A DNA stretch of 64,000 nucleotides from an uncultured Tateyamaria sp. Its GTDB lineage: Bacteria > Pseudomonadota > Alphaproteobacteria > Rhodobacterales > Rhodobacteraceae. Every line of letters begins with the position of its first letter. Position 1 is the stretch's first letter. This document shows, piece after piece, positions 8,272-17,058 of this stretch. A model generated the notes under the pieces. The model made no database searches, was not told the origin of the DNA, and worked only from the letters and a program-made list of their open reading frames with translations. The position numbers and the translations under genes were made by a program. The stretch spans positions 62,001-126,000 of the forward strand of contig CANMVD010000006.1 in assembly GCA_947501275.1 (NCBI GenBank), given 5' to 3'.

Positions 8272-8937
8272 TCACCTAACGCGTTGAAACCCGTACCTCA
8301 TTTTGACACGCGTCAGATACAGCGACGCTGTGTAAATCCAGTTGGGCCGGTAATTCTTTCGAAATGCGGCACCGCCGGAAATTTGCAGGCCCTCTCGCCG
8401 TTTCAGCGTCTCGAAATACCTTTGCGATCCATCCTTCGCATGGCTTGCATGCAGATTGAGCCACTCAAGAGCAGGTAAATTGATCAACGGTTGCAAAGTA
8501 TTGGTCTGCGTGCGGCCAAGATCCAGCCGGGAAAGCGACGGAAGTGTCGCCAAGGGTGAAAGATCGCTCACCCATGTCTCGTTCAGATACAGCACACTGA
8601 GATTTGGCAGCCCCCGCAGCGGTTTCAAATCATTGACATGCGTTAGGTTCAAATCAAGTTGACGGAGTGTGGAGCTGGCCTCAAGGCCTGTGAGATCATT
8701 TACCTTGGTCCCGCGCAGCATAAGATATTCCAGATTGGGTATTTTGCCCAAATTGCGGGGCAGTTTACGCAATGCATTAAGGTCTCCCAAATCGAGCGTA
8801 TTGGTGCCGTCTCTGATCACCTCCGACACTCTCTGCTCCGCGATTCCGCGGGCTTTGAACGCGTCTTGTTGCGTGGAAAAGCCCCACAAAACAAACACCA
8901 AGACAATTGCCAGCAGCAGCGCAAAAACACGTCTCAT
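8272..8937 (-). CDS. membrane-anchored or secreted leucine-rich repeat protein
   Basis: A 221-residue protein from ATG 8937, with AAGGTG 8 bases upstream. Residues 5-23 are a hydrophobic signal or anchor (VFALLLAIVLVFVLWGF). From about residue 48 there are five or six leucine-rich repeats of about 22 residues with the consensus L-x-x-L-x-x-L-x-L-x-x-T-x-V-x-D-L-x-P-L, such as YLMLRGTKVNDLTGL and VLYLNETWVSDLSPL. The T-x-V-x-D-L spacing is of the bacterial internalin-like type. Probably an extracytoplasmic protein-interaction scaffold; no partner can be named. Confidence 0.82.
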   Translation of the reverse strand: MRRVFALLLAIVLVFVLWGFSTQQDAFKARGIAEQRVSEVIRDGTNTLDLGDLNALRKLPRNLGKIPNLEYLMLRGTKVNDLTGLEASSTLRQLDLNLTHVNDLKPLRGLPNLSVLYLNETWVSDLSPLATLPSLSRLDLGRTQTNTLQPLINLPALEWLNLHASHAKDGSQRYFETLKRREGLQISGGAAFRKNYRPNWIYTASLYLTRVKMRYGFQRVR

Positions 8938-9084
8938 GCGGACACACCTTCGATGGAACTTGTGGGGCCGCAACTGCACGAATGGAGCTTGCACACCAAA
9001 ACGGCGCTGTGTTCGGATACGGCATGAAAGCCATTCATTGCAAAACCCGTTGAGGACCGCGCGAACAACATCAGGTTGGAGTGG

Positions 9085-10047
9085 TTAATCAGCGGCATCT
9101 GCGACCGACGCCAAAAATGCGAGGTAAGCTGACGCCACTGTCTTTGGTTGATCAAGCATCGGAACATGCCCGCAATTGTCCAATGTCGTAACCTGCGCGT
9201 TTGGCAAGGCTTGACCCAACAACTGTGCGCCGCTGACATGAAAGATGCGATCCTGTGCGCACCACAACACCATGGACGGCATGTTTAGGGCTGGTGCGAT
9301 GTCCAACACGGTTGCGGCAACGGACTCGGTATGAACCACATCCCAAATACGGCTGTTGTGCTCGGCCGTTGCCACCTCATCTGCGCTCCAGGATTTCAGA
9401 ATTGGGCCCGGGACGTATGGCATGATGGGCGCCAACCAGTCATTGCGCGCGAAGAAGTCATCGTTTGTCTGTACGACAAGTGGTCGCTGACCGGATGCCA
9501 GAGCAGTATCCATGTCACTTGGGGTCAATGTGGGCACCCCGAGCGGACTGCCAATATAGGACAGGCTTTTGAACATCTCTGGATGTTGTTCGGCAACAAG
9601 GGTTGCCACATAGGCTCCCATGGAATTTGCACCGACATGAACCGCACCCAGATCAAGTGCTCCCATGACCGAGACAAGGTTATCTCGTTGCGCGTTCAGC
9701 AGGTATTGATCCTCAGGGAGCTTGGCGTTGTCGCCGAACCCCGGCAGGTCAATGGCAATGACACGGTAGTCTTTGACCAAGGCGCGGGCCACTTCGACCC
9801 AGTGTTCCTTGCGCGCGTAAATGCCGTGAACCAGCAAAACAGTCTCGCCCGTGCCGCCCTCGAGATAGTGAACGACACCGGTATCGGTTGCGATGGTTCT
9901 GGCGCTCAGGCCCGCTGAAATGTTGTTGGCTTGAATCAAAGCCCTGGCCAAAAGTAACGGTGCCGCAAACCAGGCCACTGCGCCGATTATGACAAGGCCG
10001 CCAGCCGCCGATAGTGCCGCGCGGCCTAAAAAACGTACAACTCTCAT
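9085..10047 (-). CDS. alpha/beta hydrolase with N-terminal membrane anchor
   Basis: A 320-residue hydrolase from ATG 10047, with GAGG 6 bases upstream. Residues 11-37 are hydrophobic and likely anchor it in the inner membrane or act as an uncleaved signal. The oxyanion HG is at 74-75. The nucleophile elbow is A-N-S-M-G with Ser142, where the first glycine of the usual G-x-S-x-G is Ala. Asp266 (WCAQDRIF) and His294 (NCGHVP) complete the triad. It belongs to the esterase/epoxide-hydrolase-like superfamily; substrate unknown. Confidence 0.88.
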   Translation of the reverse strand: MRVVRFLGRAALSAAGGLVIIGAVAWFAAPLLLARALIQANNISAGLSARTIATDTGVVHYLEGGTGETVLLVHGIYARKEHWVEVARALVKDYRVIAIDLPGFGDNAKLPEDQYLLNAQRDNLVSVMGALDLGAVHVGANSMGAYVATLVAEQHPEMFKSLSYIGSPLGVPTLTPSDMDTALASGQRPLVVQTNDDFFARNDWLAPIMPYVPGPILKSWSADEVATAEHNSRIWDVVHTESVAATVLDIAPALNMPSMVLWCAQDRIFHVSGAQLLGQALPNAQVTTLDNCGHVPMLDQPKTVASAYLAFLASVADAAD

Positions 10048-10261
10048 GTCGAACCTCAAATTCTATTGCACTCGCTGGCGCGTACCGCGCACAGACAACA
10101 TGCCCGCTCAGGTTCGGGCTTGAACAAACGTGCAAGTCGCCTCGATCGGGGCTTTCGCTTTGGAGAGGTGGGCGTCATATCTTGTCCGGATCTGGCGCGT
10201 TGGACCAGAACCGGCAGGATATTCAGCCAAAGGTCGACACAAGGACGGCACACGTTTTTTC

Positions 10262-11002
10262 ATGAGCGATTTTCACACTCATCTCTTTTCCTTCGACGAA
10301 GGGTCGCTGGAACTACATGAAAACCTGATGACCTGTGTCATTGTTGGGCTGGAAAATCCGATTTCCGTTGCAGGCGAGTTCGAACAAGTCGAGGCGAAGG
10401 TTGTTTGCATCAGGGCTGGAGTTGCCCACTGTGTCCAAGTGCAGACGGGTGGCGCGGAGATCATCTATCTCGACGGCGTGGTTCTGGACGAGGACGCGCC
10501 AAATTTTGCCGTTCTCGGTGACGTCTGGCATGATCTCCCCGGTGCGATTGAGGCATCGGACCATGCGCGCATCTTGGCTTTCCGCCAGATGCTTCACCAT
10601 GTCCATACACCGCCGGATGTAGCCGTGATGCAGGTTGTCAAACGCCTTTATGATGATCCGTTTGAACGACTGACCCAATTCGAATTGGCCGACGCGTTGA
10701 AACTGGAACGCACGCTTGCCATGCGACATTTCAAGGCGACCACTGGGCAGACCTTTCGGAAATTCAAAACGTGGGCGGCGATGGTTGCCGCCGTGCAAGC
10801 AGCGCATAACGGCCATCCAATCGGCGTGTCCGGCATAAATGCCGGGTTTTCCGACGCGGCACATCTGACTCGCACCGCGACCGTTCTGTTTGGCATAACC
10901 CCCACAACTGGCCTATCGGGGCTAAAGAGATTTCTTTCCGTGTCCGGGTGCGGGTTCGGGGCCAGCGAAGGCGTGCACGCCGGGCAGTCCCTCCTGCCTT
11001 GA
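10262..11002 (+). CDS. AraC-family transcriptional regulator
   Basis: A 246-residue protein from ATG 10262. The longer frame from 10130 lacks a ribosome site and homology. The N-terminal 120 residues form a cupin-like sensor region with many beta strands. The C-terminal 90 residues have two helix-turn-helix segments: LTQFELADALKLERTLAMRHFKATTG and GVSGINAGFSDAAHLTRTATVLFGITP, the second being the typical AraC family signature. It is divergent from the hydrolase gene and convergent with the sulfatase operon; its targets cannot be read from sequence. Confidence 0.85.
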   Translation: MSDFHTHLFSFDEGSLELHENLMTCVIVGLENPISVAGEFEQVEAKVVCIRAGVAHCVQVQTGGAEIIYLDGVVLDEDAPNFAVLGDVWHDLPGAIEASDHARILAFRQMLHHVHTPPDVAVMQVVKRLYDDPFERLTQFELADALKLERTLAMRHFKATTGQTFRKFKTWAAMVAAVQAAHNGHPIGVSGINAGFSDAAHLTRTATVLFGITPTTGLSGLKRFLSVSGCGFGASEGVHAGQSLLP

Positions 11003-11129
11003 TCTTGCGCGCAGCACACGCAAAGACTGGTAACCCAGATCCGGAGCGGTCGGCAAAGGTGTGAACGCTTATACGTCTGGCTTTGCACACGCGATCTTAA
11101 AGCCTCAAAAGACACTCCGACGACGCAGA

Positions 11130-12740
11130 TCAAGTATCAAGGTGCGGCGGGGCCTCCAACCCGTGCGCTTCTGCCTCTTTCCGGTCCCAATAGGCGATGT
11201 AAATGCCGGGCGGCTCCTTGCCTGCGGCCATGCGTTCGATGATTTGCGGGCTGCGCGTGATCCGTGAGTGGTGCTTGCGCGCCCAGGCAAAGTGCAATTC
11301 CCGCAAACGCGCAATCTGGTCTTGATGCGCAGGGCTGTCACCCAAGTCGTAGAGCTCGCCTGGGTCCGTCTCTAGATCAAACAGCATCGGGCGCATCAGC
11401 TCGACATGCACGTACTTCCAGCGCCCATCAAAAACCATCACAAGACGGGCGTCGCTTTGGTCAACATTCACATCCTGACGGGCATCGCGGGTGGAGTAAT
11501 CGTATTCCGAGATGCAATGATCGCGCCAATCCACGTTTTCACCATGCAGGATCGGGTGGAGGGAGCGGCCCTCCATCACATGCGGCTTTGCCTCGCCTCC
11601 CATCAGCTGGTGAAAGGTCGGGGCCAGATCAATCCCTTCGACAAGCATATCTGTCGCGCTGCCGCGCGTGCCATCCGCCGCGGTCCGAGGGTCGTACACG
11701 ATCAGCGGAATGCGCGCAGAGCAGTCAAAAAACAGGTCTTTTTCGCCTAGCCAGTGATCGCCCATATTGTCACCGTGATCCGAGCAGAACACGACCATCG
11801 TGTCTTTCATCCGCCCACTGGTTTCCAGATAGTCAAACAGCCGACCCATATTGTCATCCAGCTCTTTGATCAGCCCCATGTAGACCGGAGCCACCAAATC
11901 GCGGACGTCCTCGCGCGAAAAACTTTCGCAGATCCGTGTCTTCTCCCAAGCCTGCATCAGTGGGTGCGTGTGTTCGCCGTCACGGCGATTGACGGCTGGC
12001 AAATCCGACTTGGAATACATGTCGTTGTAGGGCGCCGGAGCCAGATAAGGCCAATGTGGCTTGATATAGCTGAGATGACACAGCCAAGGGGCCTCGCCTT
12101 GCGCCTCGATGAATTCGATCCCGCGTGTCGTCAGCCATGCGGTTTCTGAATGCTCTTTGGGGACACGCGCCGGCAATGGCGCGTTCTCCAGAAACCATCC
12201 TGATTTCTTCTCGCCATCCGGTCCGATTGCCGTATTGGCCCATTCTTCCCACGGCGTGTCGCCACCCATCCCATGTGCGCGCAAATAGCGTTCGTAATCC
12301 TCGGCATGGCGGTTTTTATCCGTCGCGGCGTTTGTTCCGTCGTCACGGACGAACACTTCGAAACCGCACTCACTGACCAACGCGCCGATCGTGCTTTCGG
12401 GATCAATGCCAAGGCGTTTCATCCCTTCTTCGTCGGGGCGCATATGGGTTTTGCCGACAAGCGTGCTGGTCACGCCAATTTCGCGCAGGTGATCCCCCAA
12501 CGTCGGCTCGCCCACACGCAACGGGAAGCCATTCCACGTTGCGCCATGACTGCGGACGTAACGCCCGGTGTAAAAGCTCATCCGGCTGGGCCCGCAAATC
12601 GGAGATTGTACATAAGCGCGATCAAAACGGACGCCCTTGGCGGCCAAGCGGTCGATGTTCGGGGTCTCGATATGTTGAGCGCCGTAACAACTGAGGTAGT
12701 CCCAACGCAGTTGGTCGGCCATGATCCACAGGACGTTCAT
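11130..12740 (-). CDS. sulfatase-family hydrolase, phosphonate monoesterase/arylsulfatase (PMH)-like
   Basis: Formylglycine-dependent sulfatase-superfamily enzyme of 536 residues. The start at 12740 has AAGGCGAC upstream. Metal-binding Asp9 is in NVLWIMADQ, and Cys49 lies in C-G-P-S-R (49-53), the residue normally converted to formylglycine. FCSDHGDNMGDHW supplies further metal and catalytic residues. RVPKEHSETAW plus KPHWPYLAPAPYNDMY resembles the phosphonate monoester hydrolase subgroup, which is promiscuous for phosphate, phosphonate and sulfate esters. No signal peptide is seen, so it should be cytoplasmic. A formylglycine-generating enzyme is not in the window. The GST gene lies 20 bases upstream in the same operon. 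Confidence 0.88.
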   Translation of the reverse strand: MNVLWIMADQLRWDYLSCYGAQHIETPNIDRLAAKGVRFDRAYVQSPICGPSRMSFYTGRYVRSHGATWNGFPLRVGEPTLGDHLREIGVTSTLVGKTHMRPDEEGMKRLGIDPESTIGALVSECGFEVFVRDDGTNAATDKNRHAEDYERYLRAHGMGGDTPWEEWANTAIGPDGEKKSGWFLENAPLPARVPKEHSETAWLTTRGIEFIEAQGEAPWLCHLSYIKPHWPYLAPAPYNDMYSKSDLPAVNRRDGEHTHPLMQAWEKTRICESFSREDVRDLVAPVYMGLIKELDDNMGRLFDYLETSGRMKDTMVVFCSDHGDNMGDHWLGEKDLFFDCSARIPLIVYDPRTAADGTRGSATDMLVEGIDLAPTFHQLMGGEAKPHVMEGRSLHPILHGENVDWRDHCISEYDYSTRDARQDVNVDQSDARLVMVFDGRWKYVHVELMRPMLFDLETDPGELYDLGDSPAHQDQIARLRELHFAWARKHHSRITRSPQIIERMAAGKEPPGIYIAYWDRKEAEAHGLEAPPHLDT

Positions 12741-12760
12741 CGTGTCGCCTTTCCTTGCGT

Positions 12761-13438
12761 CTACCGCGGAGCCACGTAGAGGTTCTCGGACTTCAGGATT
12801 TCGATATTTGCATCCTCGCGCGCCATCGCCCGCTGAACGGCCGGACGTTCGTTGTTGAGTGCGCAGTGGCGCTGCACGTTCTCGAAGGCCGAACCATCGA
12901 ATCCGACTCCTGTAATGCGCCCCCACACCCAGTACAGGTAGCCGTCCACAATCGACCACGTATCGCCGTACCACCACGGTCCGTCCTGCAATCGTGTGTC
13001 GATCATCTTCATGATCTTGTTCATATCCTCGACCCCCTTGGGTCGCACGGTCTCAAAGGATTGTGCAGCATCCGGGATCAGCTTCATGGGCATGGCGATG
13101 CGGGTCACTGTCGGATGGACCGTCCCTGCAAAAAAGGCCAGATCAGCCGTTTGCCTTGACGCTTCAATCGCGTTGCTGGCTTTGGGCATCAAATGCGCAT
13201 CTGGAAAGGTGCTCGCCAACCAACTCAGAATGGCAACGTTTTCCGTCAACGGTGCCCCGTCGATCAGCAGTGTCGGCACCTTGCCCTTGGGATTGATTTT
13301 CAGAAACTCAGGCGTGTTCTGCTGGTTGGCCGCAGTGCGGATCAAGGATGTGTCGAAAGGTACCCCGATTTCCTCAAGCGCGATGGTTGCCACACGCGCG
13401 CAGGTGTTCGGTGCAACAAAGAGTTTCAATTCGGGCAT
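12761..13438 (-). CDS. glutathione S-transferase family protein
   Basis: A 225-residue GST from ATG 13438 with AGGA upstream. The N-terminal thioredoxin-like domain has LFVAPNTCARVATIALEE (potential active-site Ser/Cys region at about residue 12), NPKGKVPTLLIDG with the cis-proline at about 59, and LTENVAIL, the glutathione gamma-Glu contact. The C-terminal domain is all helical with WYGDTWSIVDGYLYW. It probably conjugates or de-glutathionylates a xenobiotic. It sits upstream of the sulfatase-like gene and divergent from the TAXI-TRAP system, which suggests one imported organic compound is handled by all (inference). Confidence 0.85.
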   Translation of the reverse strand: MPELKLFVAPNTCARVATIALEEIGVPFDTSLIRTAANQQNTPEFLKINPKGKVPTLLIDGAPLTENVAILSWLASTFPDAHLMPKASNAIEASRQTADLAFFAGTVHPTVTRIAMPMKLIPDAAQSFETVRPKGVEDMNKIMKMIDTRLQDGPWWYGDTWSIVDGYLYWVWGRITGVGFDGSAFENVQRHCALNNERPAVQRAMAREDANIEILKSENLYVAPR

Positions 13439-13568
13439 TGCGCGATGTCCTGATCTGGTTACAAATATCGACACAACCAAAAAAATCGATTTTTTGGCCA
13501 TGGGAGCGATATAAACAGTAAATAAAAGCGGTGTCACGGCCAAAGACATTCATCATCTGGGAGGAAAA

Positions 13569-14615
13569 ATGATGTCAACAAAGCTACTCTCGGCGCTCGT
13601 CGCCGCATCCTGCATGTGTACTGGCGCACTGGCGCAAGGCATTCTGACCGCAGAGACTGCAGCGCCGAACACCACACCGGGTATTTCGATCATCTCGCTG
13701 TCCGAAGCAGCGGCCAAGGCTGGGATCGCCGACATTCAGGTGACGTCGGGCCAGACACTGACCAACTCGGTCCAGAACGTCGCCGAAGGCAAGACCGACA
13801 TCGCAGCCGCACCCTTTATCCTGCCGTTTCTGATGTCACGTGGCGTGGGTCCCTATGCCGGGCTTGGTGCCGAAGCCGGGGCCGATCTGGCTGACAATCT
13901 GGCTGTTCTCTACACGTACCGTGTCTCCGTGCAGGGGCTGTTCGCCTATGACAGCTCGGGTATCTCGGGCTGGGACGCGCTGGAGGGCAAAACACTCTAC
14001 AACGGTCCACCACGGGGCGCGGCGCTGACCAATGCGCGCCTTTTGACAAAGACCGTGACAGGACTGGAAGAAGGGACAGGATATACCGGGGTGCAGGTCA
14101 ACTGGGGCCAGGCGGTCAAAACCATTCAGGACGGATCTGCAGATGCTTTTGTTTTGCCTCAGGCCTTCCCTGACCCGCGCGTCACCGCAGCGTTGGCCTC
14201 GGGCGACATAACGATTTTTTCCATGCCCAAGGACATCCACGAAGGCGAAGCCTTCGAGAAAATCACCAAGCTGCCTGGAACAGTCAGTTTCTCCATGCCT
14301 GTCGCGGAAATGGGTTACGGGGATGGCGTCAGCGTTGTTTCTGAAGACGACACCTTCCGCGGACCGGCAACCGTGGGCGGGGACATTGTCAACGTCACGA
14401 TGGACTTTGACACGGCCAAGGCACTGACGGCTGCCTTTATCGAAAATATCGAGCCGATCTATCACGCCAAGGCGGCCTTCATGCCGGTCACATGGCACGG
14501 CGAAACCGATCAGAACGTGACGGACATGTGCGGCAATAACCCGATGAAGTATCACCCGGGTGCCGTCGCTGCATGGGAAGAAGCCGGTTACACGCTGCCG
14601 GATTGCGCCAAGTAA
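13569..14615 (+). CDS. TAXI-family TRAP transporter solute-binding protein
   Basis: Periplasmic binding protein of a TRAP transporter, 348 residues. GGGAGG lies 5 bases before ATG 13569, and an ATG at 13572 is also possible. The signal peptide ends at GALAQ (about residue 23). The mature chain has the TAXI layout, with TSGQTLTNSVQNVAEGKTDIAAAP at about 60-83 and VNWGQAVKTIQDGSADAFVLP in the ligand-closing region. TAXI proteins bind carboxylates such as glutamate or C4 acids; the exact ligand is not predictable. It is followed by a fused membrane component, which supports the assignment. Confidence 0.88.
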   Translation: MMSTKLLSALVAASCMCTGALAQGILTAETAAPNTTPGISIISLSEAAAKAGIADIQVTSGQTLTNSVQNVAEGKTDIAAAPFILPFLMSRGVGPYAGLGAEAGADLADNLAVLYTYRVSVQGLFAYDSSGISGWDALEGKTLYNGPPRGAALTNARLLTKTVTGLEEGTGYTGVQVNWGQAVKTIQDGSADAFVLPQAFPDPRVTAALASGDITIFSMPKDIHEGEAFEKITKLPGTVSFSMPVAEMGYGDGVSVVSEDDTFRGPATVGGDIVNVTMDFDTAKALTAAFIENIEPIYHAKAAFMPVTWHGETDQNVTDMCGNNPMKYHPGAVAAWEEAGYTLPDCAK

Positions 14616-14627
14616 TCGCGTCAGATT

Positions 14628-14656
14628 CTGGCCGGGCGTGCCACATGCCCGGCCAG
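14628..14656 (+). promoter_or_regulatory. intercistronic hairpin between TAXI binding protein and TRAP permease
   Basis: Arms CTGGCCGGGC (14628-14637) and GCCCGGCCAG (14647-14656) are perfect 10-bp reverse complements around a 9-base loop. The hairpin lies 12 bases after the binding-protein stop and 21 bases before the permease start. There is no following T-run. Likely an mRNA-stabilising or attenuating element giving more binding protein than permease. Confidence 0.75.
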
Positions 14657-14677
14657 CCGTGAGAGGTAGAAAGCGCC

Positions 14678-17017
14678 ATGTCCGAAGCACCGCCAGAACC
14701 ACAGCCCCCACGGGGTTTGTCGGGGCAGCTGCTTTTCTGGCTGTCATTGCTTTTGGTGATCATCGGTCTGGTCAATTCGACCCCGGGCATTCCGGGCTAT
14801 GACGATCTTGTTGCCGCGATGTGGGGCGAAAACGGGGCCCGGTTCCGCAAGTTCCCGACGGAATGGTTCTACCCTTTGTTCTTTTCGCTGATGATGGCCG
14901 TGGTCGTGCTGAAACACTCGATGTGGCGTGCCTGGAAAGAGCGTTCGAGGATGCGCCGGGGACTGGGATTGGCACTGGATCTGGCCCTGATCACCATGGC
15001 AGGCACCATATCCATCACCTACCTCGTCGAGATTGAATCCGTCTGCCTTATTGATCAACTGAACGGGGACCGCGCCCGCCTGATCGCCAAAAGCCTCGCG
15101 GCGGCAGCAGAATTCAACGAAAGCCTTGGCCTGCCCGCGCCGAGCACAGTCGAGGATCCGCAATGCGTCAATACCACGGGCGGGTGGTTGGTGCTGATTG
15201 TGGGTCTCGCGGTCGTGGTATTTCTGTCCTACAACATCAAGGTCTGGGGCCTTCCGCTTGTCATCGTGGCGATCGCGGTCGCCGCCTACACGATCCTCAC
15301 GGTGCTGGTTTGGTATTTCTACGGTGCCGATGACATCAACAAATACTTCGTCACGAAACTTGCCGGAGAACCGCGCATGCTGGCCGATGGCCGACCCCGC
15401 GTGCACGATGTGCTGGTCAACAACGCCTCCGGACTTATGGGCCGATTCATGGATATCGTGCTGAACACGATCTTTCCGTATCTGGTCCTGGGTTCACTGT
15501 TTGGCAGTTCTGCTGGGGGTCGCTCCCTGATCAAACTCGCCTTTCGCTGGACGCGGCATTTGCGCGGCGGGCCTGCACATGCGGCCATTGTGTCATCTGC
15601 CATGTTCGGCACGATTTCAGGCGGCCCGATCGTCAATGTGCTCTCGACTGGGGTGCTGACCATCCCGATGATGATCAAGCGCGGATTTTCCAAAATCTTC
15701 GCAGGTGGAGTTGAGGCTGCAGCCTCGTCGGGCGGCTCGATCATGCCGCCAGTCATGGGCGTCGCCGCCTTTGTCTTGGCGTCCCTGACCTCGGTGCCCT
15801 ATTCCAGCGTCATCATCGCCGCGATCATTCCCGCAATTGCCTATTTCTTCTGTCTGTTCCTGTCGGCGGTGTTTCAGTCGCGCAAACAGAACATCCACGC
15901 AATTGGTGAGATCACGGACGACATGATCCTCAATCGGCAAGACTATCTAAACCTCATTATGGTGTTTGGCCCGATCCTGCTGATCCTGACACTGCTGCTG
16001 ATCCCCAAGGACGCAGTTGGCTGTGGCCTGATGGGCGGTTTGCTTGGCGCGGAGCGTGTTTTCAGCGACGGTGGGTGCAGCATCCAAAGCCTCAGCTGGT
16101 TCTTAAAGGCAGTCCAAAACGCTTCCGGCTCGGCAGGGGCTGCCGGGTGGTGGGCCGTTATGCTGCTGTTGGGCCTGTTGTTCCTTGATCCCGACATTCG
16201 CGCGCGGCCCGGCAAGATCATCAACGCCCTATCGGAAGCGGGCATTTTGATCGCAACGCTCTATTTGATGTTTCTGGCCGTCTCCATCATCGACTTCTGC
16301 CTGTCCTTCACAGGGTTACCGGTCTTTTTGTCACTGGATGTTCTGGTTTGGCTCAACACGCTCGACCTCGGCGGGACCGGGACCGCGATACCGCAGCTTG
16401 TCGCGCTCTTGTTAACGATGCTGCTTGCCATTCTGCTGGGCATGGGAATGCCCGCCGTACCGGCCTACATCAACGCCGCCCTCTTGATGAGCCCAGTCCT
16501 CGCCGGGCTTGGCCTGTCGCTGTTTACGGCGCACATGTTCATTTTCTACTTTGCGGTCGCAAGTGCCATCACACCACCCGTCGCCCTCGCCGCCTTTGCC
16601 GCGGCCTCGATCACCAAAGCCGAACCCATGGCAACAGGGCTGTCTGCAGTCAAATCGGGGATCGTCATTTTCATTGTCCCCTTTGTGTTTGCGTTCCACC
16701 CGGAGCTTTTGTTGATCAACGAAGCCATCGTGGATCCGCAATCGCCCAGCGGAGCGTTCCTGCCCGGGTACGATGGTCAATTTGACGTCGCCGGATTTGG
16801 CCTGCTCATGGCGCGGCTCGTGCTGGCGCTTTACCTTCTGTCGACCGTCCTCGCAGCGTTCGACAAATCGAGGCTGGCGGCATGGGAAATGGCCGTTCGT
16901 TTGGTTTTGGCCGTGATGTTGATGATCAAACCCGAACCGATCTGGATTGCCGCAGTGGTGGCGTCGGGTGCACTGCTGTTCGTCCACTACCGTCAGCGCA
17001 GTGAGCCCGCGATCTAA
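14678..17017 (+). CDS. TRAP transporter fused permease (4TM/12TM, DctQM fusion)
   Basis: A 779-residue membrane protein in which the small 4-helix DctQ-like part (about residues 15-220) is fused to the 12-helix DctM-like part (about 245-690), the usual form in TAXI-TRAP systems. DctM features include FGTISGGPIVNVLSTG, SGGSIMPPVMGVAAF and GMGMPAVPAYINAAL, the glycine/proline-rich re-entrant loops of the elevator transport domain. A further C-terminal membrane segment follows. It should drive Na+- or H+-coupled uptake with the binding protein upstream. The start at 14678 follows GAGAGGTAGA. Confidence 0.92.
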   Translation: MSEAPPEPQPPRGLSGQLLFWLSLLLVIIGLVNSTPGIPGYDDLVAAMWGENGARFRKFPTEWFYPLFFSLMMAVVVLKHSMWRAWKERSRMRRGLGLALDLALITMAGTISITYLVEIESVCLIDQLNGDRARLIAKSLAAAAEFNESLGLPAPSTVEDPQCVNTTGGWLVLIVGLAVVVFLSYNIKVWGLPLVIVAIAVAAYTILTVLVWYFYGADDINKYFVTKLAGEPRMLADGRPRVHDVLVNNASGLMGRFMDIVLNTIFPYLVLGSLFGSSAGGRSLIKLAFRWTRHLRGGPAHAAIVSSAMFGTISGGPIVNVLSTGVLTIPMMIKRGFSKIFAGGVEAAASSGGSIMPPVMGVAAFVLASLTSVPYSSVIIAAIIPAIAYFFCLFLSAVFQSRKQNIHAIGEITDDMILNRQDYLNLIMVFGPILLILTLLLIPKDAVGCGLMGGLLGAERVFSDGGCSIQSLSWFLKAVQNASGSAGAAGWWAVMLLLGLLFLDPDIRARPGKIINALSEAGILIATLYLMFLAVSIIDFCLSFTGLPVFLSLDVLVWLNTLDLGGTGTAIPQLVALLLTMLLAILLGMGMPAVPAYINAALLMSPVLAGLGLSLFTAHMFIFYFAVASAITPPVALAAFAAASITKAEPMATGLSAVKSGIVIFIVPFVFAFHPELLLINEAIVDPQSPSGAFLPGYDGQFDVAGFGLLMARLVLALYLLSTVLAAFDKSRLAAWEMAVRLVLAVMLMIKPEPIWIAAVVASGALLFVHYRQRSEPAI

Positions 17018-17058
17018 GCTGGTGCGATGTCACACGTGCCGCGCAGCGCAGCAGAAAT

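Noticed and set aside
12978-13549. longer N-terminal extension of the GST gene to 13549
   Set aside because: The extra 37 residues precede the conserved GST start and lack a ribosome site; ATG 13438 has one.
14628-14656. intrinsic terminator after the TAXI gene
   Set aside because: A good stem but no T-run, and the permease that must be co-expressed follows 21 bases later; treated as an attenuating or stabilising hairpin.
13836-14747. 303-aa ORF antisense to the TAXI binding protein
   Set aside because: Shadow of a strongly supported gene with signal peptide, ribosome site and family motifs on the other strand; the antisense product has no recognisable features.
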